5,743 nt of DNA from Synechococcales cyanobacterium PMM_0073 (GTDB taxonomy: Bacteria; Cyanobacteriota; Cyanobacteriia; Elainellales; Elainellaceae): positions 1 through 5,743 of the forward strand of contig CASBQH010000034.1 in the NCBI GenBank assembly GCA_949127695.1. The letters are read 5' to 3'. Position 1 is the first letter of the stretch. Every line of letters begins with the position of its first letter. Position numbers and translations under genes: made by a program. The notes under the pieces are model-generated. The model ran no database searches and had not been told where the DNA came from. It worked only from the letters and a program-made list of their open reading frames with translations. Below, one piece after another: positions 1 through 5,743 of this stretch.

Positions 1-959
1 GTATAAACCCGCTCCAGACGGTGCGGCACCCCTGGAAACTGCTGAATTGCCTCTACAATTGCCGCCTGCGGAATCCCCGCTAGCCGAGCCGTCAGCAGCG
101 CCATCAGCAAATTCTGCTGGTTGTGGCTGCCGATCATTTTGAGATCAGCCACCGCGACAATTGGCTCGCACTGCACAATTGCCCAGTCATCCTCAATGTA
201 GGCTCCCCGCTCCGGCGCACAGAGCAGATCAGCCTTGCCCGTGATGCTCGTCCAGTGAGCGTTCGGCCAGCTTGCCGCCATTTGCCGCAGATAAGCATCA
301 TCGCCGTTGAGCACCTGAAGCTGCGACTGTGCCAGCAGCTTAGCTTTGATCGCGGCATAGTTCTCTAGCGTATAGTGGCGGCTGAGGTGATCGGCAGTAA
401 GAGTCGTCCAGACACCAATCCGGGGCGCAATTGAAGCCGCAGCCTCAATTTGGTAGCTGCTCAGCTCGGCAATTACCCAGTCGGGCGGCTCAGATGATGA
501 TTCAAAGAGAGCCTGCAACGCCACTTCGCCCACCGCATAGCCAATGTTGCCGCAGGCGGGAGCCTTGAGCCCAGCCACTTGAAAAATTGCGGCAATCAGC
601 GCTGTTGTTGTGGTCTTGCCATTCGTACCCGTGACGCTAACCCAGGGAATCTGCGAGAGGCTCTGCCAAGCTAGCTCTACCTCGCCGATGGTTTCAATGC
701 CCAGCTCGCGTGCTTTGACCAGCGCAGGCAAATCCCAGGGGACGCCGGGGCTAACCACAACGCGCTGCATTTCAGAGTTGGGCGTAAACCGATCGCCAAG
801 CTTGACGGCAATTCCCTCAGCGTTCAGCTTCTGCTGAAGCGGCAGCAGACTGTCGGCGCTACCAGAGTCGCTGACGGTGACTTGCCAACCCTGACGCTGT
901 AACAAACGAGCCGCTGCCACTCCCGATCGCCCCAGACCAATCACGCAGGCGTTAGGCAT
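1..959 (-). CDS. murD: UDP-N-acetylmuramoyl-L-alanine--D-glutamate ligase (MurD), C-terminus cut off by window edge
   Basis: MurD is the cytoplasmic Mur ligase that adds D-glutamate to UDP-MurNAc-L-Ala using ATP, in peptidoglycan precursor synthesis. The frame is open for 319 codons from the ATG at 959 to the left edge. Seen in order: an N-terminal nucleotide-binding fold with GLGRSG at residues 8-13; the ATP-binding P-loop GTNGKTT at 111-117 with Lys115; ELSSYQ at 165-170; DHLSRH at 190-195; Lys205, a likely counterpart of the carbamylated lysine; GSHNQQN at 277-283; and HRLE at 313-316. These match family landmarks in the right order and spacing. MurD is usually about 450 residues, so roughly the last 130, the glutamate-binding C-terminal domain, lie outside the window. 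A weak GAGAG lies just before the ATG. No frameshift or lost key residue is visible. Confidence 0.96.
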   Translation of the reverse strand, partial: MPNACVIGLGRSGVAAARLLQRQGWQVTVSDSGSADSLLPLQQKLNAEGIAVKLGDRFTPNSEMQRVVVSPGVPWDLPALVKARELGIETIGEVELAWQSLSQIPWVSVTGTNGKTTTTALIAAIFQVAGLKAPACGNIGYAVGEVALQALFESSSEPPDWVIAELSSYQIEAAASIAPRIGVWTTLTADHLSRHYTLENYAAIKAKLLAQSQLQVLNGDDAYLRQMAASWPNAHWTSITGKADLLCAPERGAYIEDDWAIVQCEPIVAVADLKMIGSHNQQNLLMALLTARLAGIPQAAIVEAIQQFPGVPHRLERVY

Positions 960-990
960 TTACTCTCAGAATTTTTGCAAGATTCGACAA

Positions 991-1020
991 ATTATCTTAG
1001 CCTTCTGCCATCTCGGCCAG
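991..1020 (-). promoter_or_regulatory. Candidate murD promoter
   Basis: Read on the minus strand, GATAAT (991-996) matches five of six bases of the sigma-70 type -10 box. It lies about 30 bases upstream of the murD ATG and downstream of the glyS terminator candidate, which is where a murD promoter is needed. The -35 side is poor: CTGGCC at 1015-1020, or TGGCCG one base nearer, matches only three of six positions at a spacing of 17-18. The call rests on the -10 box and position alone. Confidence 0.33.
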
Positions 1021-1034
1021 CTATAAAGTCTTGT

Positions 1035-1069
1035 AAAAAAAGTCCTGACACTCAACCAGACTTCAGGGC
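1035..1069 (-). terminator. Intrinsic terminator downstream of glyS
   Basis: On the minus strand a 7-bp stem, GCCCTGA paired with TCAGGAC including one G-T wobble, encloses a 14-base loop. The arms are 1063-1069 and 1042-1048. The stem is followed at once by seven T's (1035-1041). The structure begins 16 bases beyond the glyS stop codon. A hairpin plus U-tract in this position is the classic factor-independent form, although the loop is large and the stem modest. It would separate glyS transcription from murD. Confidence 0.6.
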
Positions 1070-1084
1070 GCATCTGTCCTCTTT

Positions 1085-3217
1085 TTAGGCTTTAACAATC
1101 GCGCCAAAATCGGCCAGCAAGCGGGCATGGTTTCGCAATAGCCCCAGCAGATTGAGGCGGTTACGGCGAATCTCTAAGTTTTTATCCATTACCATGACGC
1201 TCTCTGATCCATCAAAAAACTGGCTGACCACTGGCGCAATCTCGGCCAGTCCATTCACCAGCTTTTGATAGTCGCGTTCAGCGCGAGCCGCCTGAGTTTG
1301 GGGCAGGAGTTGCAGCAGCGCTGTATAAAATGCCTGCTCTGAAGGCTGCTGAAACAGCTGCGGCTGAATGAGCGCTGGGTCGAGCTGAGCGGTGTCTAAG
1401 TCGCCCTGAGCCGCCAGCCGCGAAGCCCGATTCACCGTTTCGTAAATTGCGTCTAGCTGACCAGACTGGCGAAGCTGCTGCAAGAACTCAGCTCGATCCC
1501 GCAGATCGAGCAAATCTTGCAAGCCGCGATCTTGGGCTTCAGGGTCATTCTCGCCCAGCACGGCATTCACCAAGTCATAGTCTACTGAGCGCTCGTCTTG
1601 CAGCAGGGTTCGCAGCCGCTGCAAGAAAAAGTCGCGCAGTTGGCTCAAGAGCTGAGCTGGCTCGGTTTTCAACTGAGCGGCTTGTGCGACCACTTGCGAC
1701 AAGAGCTGATCCAGATTCAGTCCCAGATTTGCCGCCCAGATAATATTCACTACCGCATTAGCCGCTCGCCGCAGCGCAAACGGATCAGAAGAGCCGCTGG
1801 GCAGCATTCCCAGGCTGAAAATCCCGCTTAGTGTATCCAGCCGATCAGCTAGTCCCACAACTTGCCCAGTCAAGGACTGCGGCAGCTGATCACCCGCTCC
1901 ACGCGGCAAATAATGCTCAAAAATTGCGGTGGCCACCTCTGGCGATTCTCCAGCACTGATGGCGTACTTTTGCCCCATCACGCCCTGAAGCTCCGGGAAT
2001 TCGCCCACCATCTGCGTCACCAAATCGGCTTTGCAGAGTAGGGCGGCGCGCTGAATGGCTTGGCGTGACTCTGCTGAAAGCTGAAGCTGCTCGGCGATCA
2101 GATCTGCAATGCTTTGAATCCGCTCAACTTTGGCGCGCACTGAACCCAGATCAGCTTGAAAGGTGACGGTTTCGAGACGCGGCAGATAGTCTTCTAGCGG
2201 CTGCTTGCGGTCGAGGTCAAAAAAGTATTTGCCATCCGAGAGTCTGGCGCGAATCACCCGCTCGTTGCCTGCTGCAATCAGCGCCGCTTTGGCCGGATCG
2301 CCGTTGGAAATGGTGACAAAATAGGGCAGCAGCTCTGCTCCTTTTTGGACTGGAAAATAGCGCTGATGGCTTTCCATTTCAGTCGTGATCACCTCAGCAG
2401 GCAGCGCCAAAAACTCAGCGTCAAACTTGCCCACCACCGCCGTCGGGAACTCAACCAAATCACGCACTTCTTCCAGCAGATCGGGGTTGATCACCGCCTC
2501 TCCGCCGACTGACTTGGCCGCTGCCGCTGCCTGCGCCAGAATCAACCTTTGCCGCACCGCCGGATCAACTTCTACCGAGGCAGCTCGCAGCGCCTCCAGA
2601 TAATCTGCGGCGGTGTCAATCGAAACGGGCTGGGGATGCAGCACCCGATGCCCCTGCGAAACTCGATCGCTCGTACAGCTTTCCGCTCCATTTTGAATCG
2701 TCAGCGGCAGCACCGCTTCATCCAGCAGCGCCACTAGCCAGCGCACCGGACGCGGAAACCGCAGATCGCCGTCACCCCAACGCATAAACCGCTTGCCTTC
2801 TAGGCCAAAAATCCACTGCGGCACCAGCTCACTCAAAATCTCAGCCGCCGGTCGTCCCGCAATCTGCTGTCGCAAAAATACAAACTCACCTTTGTCAGTA
2901 GTGCGGAGTTCGAGATCGGCCACACTACCGCCCCGCGAACGGGCAAACCCTTCTGCTGCTTTGGTGGGTTTGCCATCCTTAAAAGCCGCCTGTGCTGCTG
3001 GCCCCTTCACCGCTTCGATCCGATCTGCCTGTTGGTTGGGCAAGCCGTGCAGCAGCAGCGCCAGCCTTCTGGGCGTGGCATAGTATTCAATCGAGTCGGG
3101 CGAGAGATAAACCTCGTTCAAACTAACCGGAATCCGAGCCTGCCACTGACGCAGCGCATCCTTCACAAAGCTTGCAGGCAGTTCTTCCGTACCGACTTCT
3201 AACAGAAAAGTGACCAT
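1085..3217 (-). CDS. glyS: Glycine--tRNA ligase beta subunit (GlyS)
   Basis: This is the beta subunit of the bacterial alpha2-beta2 glycyl-tRNA synthetase, which charges tRNA-Gly in the cytoplasm. Beta supplies tRNA recognition and alpha (GlyQ, not in this window) the class II catalytic core. From the ATG at 3217 the protein is 710 residues, close to the usual roughly 690-720. Seen in order: the N-terminal signature [13 protein letters not shown] (residues 5-17); [17 protein letters not shown] (144-160); [10 protein letters not shown] (281-290); [17 protein letters not shown] (317-333); the HD-like core [18 protein letters not shown] (395-412); EHYLP (434-438); LADRLDTL (456-463); SSDPFALRR (476-484); and a C-terminal anticodon-binding (DALR-type) region with [11 protein letters not shown] (667-677) and IRRNRLNLL (683-691). 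An upstream in-frame GTG at 3235 would add six residues. I prefer the ATG because the family signature follows it directly and the GTG has no ribosome-binding site. The gene stands alone, followed by a terminator. Confidence 0.97.
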   Translation of the reverse strand: MVTFLLEVGTEELPASFVKDALRQWQARIPVSLNEVYLSPDSIEYYATPRRLALLLHGLPNQQADRIEAVKGPAAQAAFKDGKPTKAAEGFARSRGGSVADLELRTTDKGEFVFLRQQIAGRPAAEILSELVPQWIFGLEGKRFMRWGDGDLRFPRPVRWLVALLDEAVLPLTIQNGAESCTSDRVSQGHRVLHPQPVSIDTAADYLEALRAASVEVDPAVRQRLILAQAAAAAKSVGGEAVINPDLLEEVRDLVEFPTAVVGKFDAEFLALPAEVITTEMESHQRYFPVQKGAELLPYFVTISNGDPAKAALIAAGNERVIRARLSDGKYFFDLDRKQPLEDYLPRLETVTFQADLGSVRAKVERIQSIADLIAEQLQLSAESRQAIQRAALLCKADLVTQMVGEFPELQGVMGQKYAISAGESPEVATAIFEHYLPRGAGDQLPQSLTGQVVGLADRLDTLSGIFSLGMLPSGSSDPFALRRAANAVVNIIWAANLGLNLDQLLSQVVAQAAQLKTEPAQLLSQLRDFFLQRLRTLLQDERSVDYDLVNAVLGENDPEAQDRGLQDLLDLRDRAEFLQQLRQSGQLDAIYETVNRASRLAAQGDLDTAQLDPALIQPQLFQQPSEQAFYTALLQLLPQTQAARAERDYQKLVNGLAEIAPVVSQFFDGSESVMVMDKNLEIRRNRLNLLGLLRNHARLLADFGAIVKA

Positions 3218-3259
3218 ACCCACCGACGCATTCACGCTAAAAAACTGTAAGCCTGGTTC

Positions 3260-3291
3260 CTAGCGCCCGCAGTTGAGAGGCAGGTCGCTAG
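3260..3291. repeat. Short inverted repeat in the divergent glyS / secreted-protein intergenic region
   Basis: CTAGCG (3260-3265) and CGCTAG (3286-3291) form a perfect 6-bp inverted repeat with 20 bases between the arms. It sits upstream of glyS on one side and of the plus-strand gene at 3404 on the other. A second short pair, GCTTC (3291-3295) and GAAGC (3309-3313), abuts it. These could be operator half-sites or leader RNA stems for glyS, or chance. I see no recognised regulator motif and no convincing glyS promoter in 3218-3357. Confidence 0.25.
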
Positions 3292-3331
3292 CTTCCACAG
3301 TTTACCGTGAAGCCAGCAGGGCGACTGAATC

Positions 3332-3363
3332 TTCGCAAGCGGGCAGGCGAAACCTTTTATAAT
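3332..3363 (+). promoter_or_regulatory. Promoter for the secreted protein at 3404
   Basis: A perfect -10 box TATAAT lies at 3358-3363, about 40 bases before the start codon at 3404. Transcription would begin near 3370 and leave a leader of roughly 34 bases. The best -35 is TTCGCA (3332-3337), four of six matches, but its spacing is 20 bases, longer than ideal. The local AT-rich stretch at 3355-3384 contrasts with the GC-rich surroundings, which also fits a promoter. The -10 is well supported and the -35 is not. Confidence 0.5.
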
Positions 3364-3403
3364 TTAGCCAAATAATATTAAATACCCGCGAGGAAACCTG
3401 AAG

Positions 3404-3997
3404 ATGAACGTGAAATGGCAGCTCGGAATTGGTCTGATGCTAGGTTGCGTAGCTACTAGCTTAGGCAGTCCAGCCGCAGCGCTGCCCGGTCAGCCTGTCG
3501 CGGAAGTCGCAGCCTGGATGCAGGATCAGCCAACGATTCAGCCTGCACCGGGCGAAACCCTGCTGGTGCGCCGCACCGATAGCCCCTCGCGCCGCTTTGG
3601 GTTTCAAGCTTCAATTACTGCCCCCAGACGCGCCGCTACAGGCGATGGCAAAGATATTATTCGCAGCGAAACCATCACGCTATTTGACACAGTATATGGC
3701 GTCGATCAAGCGCGATTGGAAGCCGCACTGGGCATTATCTACGGTGAAAGCTTGGCACAGGACTACGAAACTGCCGCGCCCGTTCTGATCTATCCCACGC
3801 CCGAAATGCTGAGCCGCGCCGAGAGCGCCAATCTGCCGCTGCTGCGGTTGACCCAAGGCGAACTGCGGCAAGGCGAACGCTTTGGCTACTGGGTGGAGAC
3901 GGTGCAGACCGACAGCGGCAAAGCCCAAAACGGCAGAATCACCGTACTGCTGCTCGAAGATTTGCCCAAGCTGACTGCCGAACTGGAGAGTCGTTAA
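3404..3997 (+). CDS. Exported protein of unknown function, 197 residues
   Basis: I do not recognise a named family. The start is well supported: GAGGAA at 3390-3395 lies about 10 bases before the ATG, with a promoter-like TATAAT further upstream. Residues 1-26 look like a Sec signal peptide: Lys4, a hydrophobic stretch around 5-21, and Ala24-Ala25-Ala26 as a type I cleavage site before LPG. The mature part (27-197) would be periplasmic or secreted. It has no further membrane segment, no cysteine (the only one, Cys15, is inside the signal peptide), no repeats and no obvious catalytic motif. A middle segment (about 85-150) mixes hydrophobic and charged residues like a globular domain. LMLGC at 11-15 resembles a lipobox only weakly. 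GC-rich third positions suggest a native, functional gene. It is probably transcribed alone: the left neighbour is divergent and the right neighbour is over 200 bases away. Confidence 0.85.
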   Translation: MNVKWQLGIGLMLGCVATSLGSPAAALPGQPVAEVAAWMQDQPTIQPAPGETLLVRRTDSPSRRFGFQASITAPRRAATGDGKDIIRSETITLFDTVYGVDQARLEAALGIIYGESLAQDYETAAPVLIYPTPEMLSRAESANLPLLRLTQGELRQGERFGYWVETVQTDSGKAQNGRITVLLLEDLPKLTAELESR

Positions 3998-4330
3998 GTT
4001 GTTAATCGAGGGGGGCAAATCTAGATTCACAGAAGCTTATGCCTACGGAGATTGAAAGCATAGCGGTCGTAAAGAATACAGGAATCTTCCGGTTGATCTG
4101 GCAGCTGGCCAGAGAAAATTCTGGCAGAAGCTTCAGCTCACTAAGGCTTTGAGCTGCAATTCACCGATTGCGTTGTTCACAAATTCTTCACTCATTTAAG
4201 TATCAAAACACACAGAGAGTCCGGCATAACTAGAGTGAGCCTGCCAAATCTGCCAGTCTTGAATCAATTCCATGCAGGTATGCGCTCTCAGCTCAGATCT
4301 AACCTCACGCACTCATTGCCACATCCTGCC
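3998..4330. other. Intergenic region upstream of the aminotransferase, with short dyads
   Basis: I see no gene here. Composition is more AT-rich than the flanking genes. It contains two small perfect hairpins: TCTGGC/GCCAGA (4097-4102 with 4108-4113, loop 5) and CAGCTC/GAGCTG (4134-4139 with 4151-4156, loop 11). An odd palindrome TTCTGGCAGAA (4119-4129) lies between them. A 9-base direct repeat CAGAAGCTT occurs at 4030-4038 and 4125-4133. No hairpin is followed by a T-tract, so no terminator for the gene ending at 3997 can be called. A possible weak promoter is TTCACA (4176-4181) with TATCAA (4201-4206), but the spacing of 19 is poor. The last 96 bases (4235-4330) are open in the aminotransferase frame. 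Confidence 0.5.
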
Positions 4331-5530
4331 ATGCCATATTCCATCCCGACTGTCCCTTCAATTCCATTTGTGGATCTCACGGCACAGCACCAGCCAATTC
4401 AGGCCAAGCTTGAGCAGGCTGTCCTAACCGTGATGCGTCAGGGCGACTACGTGCTAGGACAAGCGCTCAGCGATTTTGAAACCGCCTTTGCCCAGGCTTG
4501 CGGCAGTGCTTACGGCGTGGGCGTGGCCTCTGGCACCGATGCGCTAGCGCTGGGGCTACAGGCTTGCGGCATTGGCGCGGGCGATGAGGTAATTTTGCCC
4601 GCCAATACCTTCGTTGCTACGCTGATTGGCGTGCTGCGCTCTGGAGCTACGCCCATCTTCGTAGACTGCGATCCCCATACGGCACTCATTGACCTGATGG
4701 CGGCAGAAAAGGCGATCACCGCCCGCACCCGCGCCATTGTGCCCGTGCATCTCTATGGCCAGATGGTTTCGCCCCGCAAGCTCCTAGACCTAGCCAGCAC
4801 CTACGATCTGCTGATTTTTGAAGATGCCGCTCAGGCGCATTTGGCCGAGTGCGAAGGTTATCGAGCTGGTTCAATCGGTATGGCCGCTGCCTTCAGCTTC
4901 TACCCCAGCAAAAACCTGGGCGGATTTGGCGATGGTGGAATGCTGGTAACGCGCGAAGAAATTGTGGCACAGACGATGCGCTCGCTGCGGAACTATGGCG
5001 CAACCCGCAAATATTTTCATACCGATTTGGGCACCAACAGCCGCCTCGACACAATCCAGGCTGCCGTCCTGCAAGCCAAGCTGCCCCATCTCTATGACTG
5101 GAACTGCGAGCGCAACCAGATCGCCCGTCAGTATGATGCGCTGCTGCAACCGCTGGCCGACTACGGAATTCTGCCGATCGAGAACCGCTGCGGCGAAGGC
5201 CATGTCTATCATCTCTACGTGATTCGGATTACTGCAACCAGTCCGCTCGAACGCACGGCGCTGCAAACCGCCTTGGGCGAACTCGGCATCCAGACAGGCA
5301 TTCATTACCCGATCCCCTGCCATCTCCAGCCCGCCTTCAAGCATCTCGGCTACCGGGCAGGCGACTTCCCGCAGGCCGAAGCCCACAGCCAGGAAATTCT
5401 GTCGCTGCCGATGTATCCCGGTCTGACTCAGGCGCAGGTTGAGCGCGTTGTTTCGGTGATTCGGGCTTTGGTGGAAGTAGAAGTGAATCAGAGCTGGTTG
5501 CCTGAAATTAGCCAGCCTTCGCTAGTGTAA
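4331..5530 (+). CDS. DegT/DnrJ/EryC1/StrS-family PLP-dependent sugar aminotransferase
   Basis: This is a fold-type I, PLP-dependent aminotransferase of the family that moves an amino group (usually from glutamate) onto a keto sugar bound to a nucleotide. The products are amino sugars for polysaccharides, O-antigen, glycoproteins or secondary metabolites. From the ATG at 4331 it is 399 residues, the usual family size. Seen in order: the opening IPFVDLTAQH (11-20); SGTDAL (67-72), which binds the cofactor phosphate; PANTFVAT (90-97); EDAAQAH (164-170) with Asp165 facing the pyridine nitrogen; SFYPSKNLGGFGDGG (189-203) with Lys194 as the Schiff-base lysine; NSRLD (236-240); and HYPIPCHLQPA (325-335). 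All key residues are present. It most resembles the FdtB/QdtB-type 3-keto-sugar aminotransferases, but the sugar cannot be fixed from sequence. A GTG at 4235 would add 32 residues without family homology or a ribosome-binding site. A possible exosortase gene follows 91 bases later. Confidence 0.94.
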   Translation: MPYSIPTVPSIPFVDLTAQHQPIQAKLEQAVLTVMRQGDYVLGQALSDFETAFAQACGSAYGVGVASGTDALALGLQACGIGAGDEVILPANTFVATLIGVLRSGATPIFVDCDPHTALIDLMAAEKAITARTRAIVPVHLYGQMVSPRKLLDLASTYDLLIFEDAAQAHLAECEGYRAGSIGMAAAFSFYPSKNLGGFGDGGMLVTREEIVAQTMRSLRNYGATRKYFHTDLGTNSRLDTIQAAVLQAKLPHLYDWNCERNQIARQYDALLQPLADYGILPIENRCGEGHVYHLYVIRITATSPLERTALQTALGELGIQTGIHYPIPCHLQPAFKHLGYRAGDFPQAEAHSQEILSLPMYPGLTQAQVERVVSVIRALVEVEVNQSWLPEISQPSLV

Positions 5531-5551
5531 ATTAGGCTATGAATTAGGCTA
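5530..5551. repeat. Tandem direct repeat AATTAGGCTA at the aminotransferase stop
   Basis: AATTAGGCTA occurs at 5530-5539 and again, identically, at 5542-5551, a period of 12 bases. The first copy begins on the last base of the TAA stop codon. Similar text, AATTAGCC, occurs inside the end of the gene at 5507-5514 and could pair with GGCTAAAT in the second copy. It could be a local duplication or a binding site with half-sites about one helical turn apart. Confidence 0.5.
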
Positions 5552-5554
5552 AAT

Positions 5555-5612
5555 CTGTTGGCAACAGCGGTGCTGAGGGCATTATGAGGGCACTAAACCT
5601 CAGCAAGTTGCT
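5555..5612 (+). promoter_or_regulatory. Nested stem-loop before the exosortase-like gene
   Basis: An 8-bp perfect stem, TGCTGAGG (5571-5578) with CCTCAGCA (5598-5605), has a 19-base loop. Outside it, GCAAC (5561-5565) pairs with GTTGC (5607-5611), with G5560-T5612 as a possible wobble, giving a longer interrupted stem. GCAAC also belongs to the palindrome CTGTTGGCAACAG (5555-5567), so a small upstream hairpin and the outer stem would compete. The structure ends about 10 bases before the ATG at 5622. There is no T-tract, so it is not a standard terminator. It could control translation, stabilise the upstream mRNA end or be a protein-binding site. Confidence 0.4.
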
Positions 5613-5621
5613 TCACCGATC

Positions 5622-5743
5622 ATGCAGATTAGCCGCACTTTGGCCTGGAAGCGATCTCTCCCCGAAACGGCAATCGCCTTCCTTCTCACTCTGCTCTATG
5701 CGCCGCTGCTTTGGTATTGGGTAGACGGCTGGCTGCATAAGAA
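5622..5743 (+). CDS. N-terminus of a membrane protein, probably an exosortase (cyanoexosortase type), cut off by window edge
   Basis: Forty codons are visible from the ATG at 5622 to the right edge, with no stop. Residues 1-16 are polar with Arg5, Lys10 and Arg11. Residues 17-34 form a clear transmembrane helix, and WYWVDGWLHK (31-40) follows. A basic start, one hydrophobic helix and a WY.DGWL-type segment before a polar loop resemble, from memory, the N-termini of cyanobacterial exosortases. These are multi-pass membrane transpeptidase-like enzymes that process PEP-CTERM surface proteins. The catalytic Cys, Arg and His would lie beyond the window, so the family is not proven. A TGA at 5574 closes the frame upstream and no other ATG, GTG or TTG start lies between it and 5622, which fixes the start. 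No clear ribosome-binding site is seen. The preceding sugar aminotransferase is in keeping with the known link between exosortases and exopolysaccharide genes. Confidence 0.6.
   Translation, partial: MQISRTLAWKRSLPETAIAFLLTLLYAPLLWYWVDGWLHK

Noticed and set aside
3437..3448. LMLGC in the exported protein as a lipoprotein lipobox.
   Set aside because: The -3 residue is Met and -2 is Leu, a poor fit to the usual L-[AST]-[GA]-C, and a clear type I site (AAA before LPG) follows 11 residues later.
3680..4030. A 116-codon open frame on the minus strand opposite the secreted protein.
   Set aside because: The plus-strand gene has a ribosome-binding site, a signal peptide and a promoter. The antisense frame has no supported start and no recognisable protein.
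4038..4062. TATGC/GCATA hairpin as a terminator for the gene ending at 3997.
   Set aside because: Only five base pairs with a 15-base loop and no following T-tract.
4871..5386. A 171-codon open frame on the minus strand opposite the aminotransferase.
   Set aside because: The plus strand here encodes all conserved DegT-family motifs without a break. The antisense product looks like no family I recognise and is a typical shadow in GC-rich coding DNA.
5584..5724. ATG at 5584 preceding the exosortase-like gene, giving a 46-codon reading frame ending at TAG near 5722.
   Set aside because: Its product is Ser/Arg-rich with no coherent helix, and the alternative frame from 5622 gives a proper basic start and transmembrane segment.
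1..5743. HIP1 palindromes (GCGATCGC), common in many cyanobacterial genomes.
   Set aside because: I found no exact copy. Only partial CGATCG cores appear (near 790, 925, 2665 and 5178), so HIP1 neither supports nor excludes the assignment.
1..5743. CRISPR arrays, tRNA genes, insertion sequences, phage or toxin-antitoxin genes.
   Set aside because: No regularly spaced repeats, cloverleaf-like stretches, transposase motifs or terminal inverted repeats were seen on either strand.

Overview
The window looks like ordinary chromosome from a cyanobacterium of moderate GC content, by eye somewhat above 50%. Three things suggest this: the wording of the MurD, GlyS and DegT-family proteins; a short secreted protein of cyanobacterial style; and the start of a membrane protein that resembles cyanobacterial exosortases. 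There is no rRNA or other marker gene, so the assignment is inference from protein resemblance and I cannot name a genus.

Layout. On the minus strand, bases 1-959 hold the N-terminal two thirds of murD (peptidoglycan precursor ligase), cut by the window edge. Bases 1085-3217 hold a complete glyS (glycyl-tRNA synthetase beta subunit). A hairpin followed by seven U's lies between them, so glyS and murD are probably separate transcription units. Bases 3218-3403 are a divergent promoter region with a perfect TATAAT facing right. On the plus strand, 3404-3997 encodes a small exported protein of unknown function. Bases 3998-4330 are a gene-poor gap with several dyads. Bases 4331-5530 encode a complete PLP-dependent sugar aminotransferase of the DegT/DnrJ/EryC1/StrS family. 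After 91 bases containing a direct repeat and a nested stem, a membrane protein starts at 5622 and runs off the right edge. Its first 40 residues resemble the N-terminus of a cyanobacterial exosortase.

How the genes fit together. murD and glyS are housekeeping genes with no evident functional link to each other. The right-hand part is more interesting. Sugar-nucleotide aminotransferases make amino sugars for exopolysaccharide, O-antigen or glycoprotein glycans, and exosortases are known to sit near exopolysaccharide genes and to process PEP-CTERM surface proteins. If the exosortase reading holds, the right edge is the beginning of a cell-surface or exopolysaccharide locus. I found no CRISPR array, tRNA, rRNA, insertion sequence or phage signature, and nothing here is clearly a new system.
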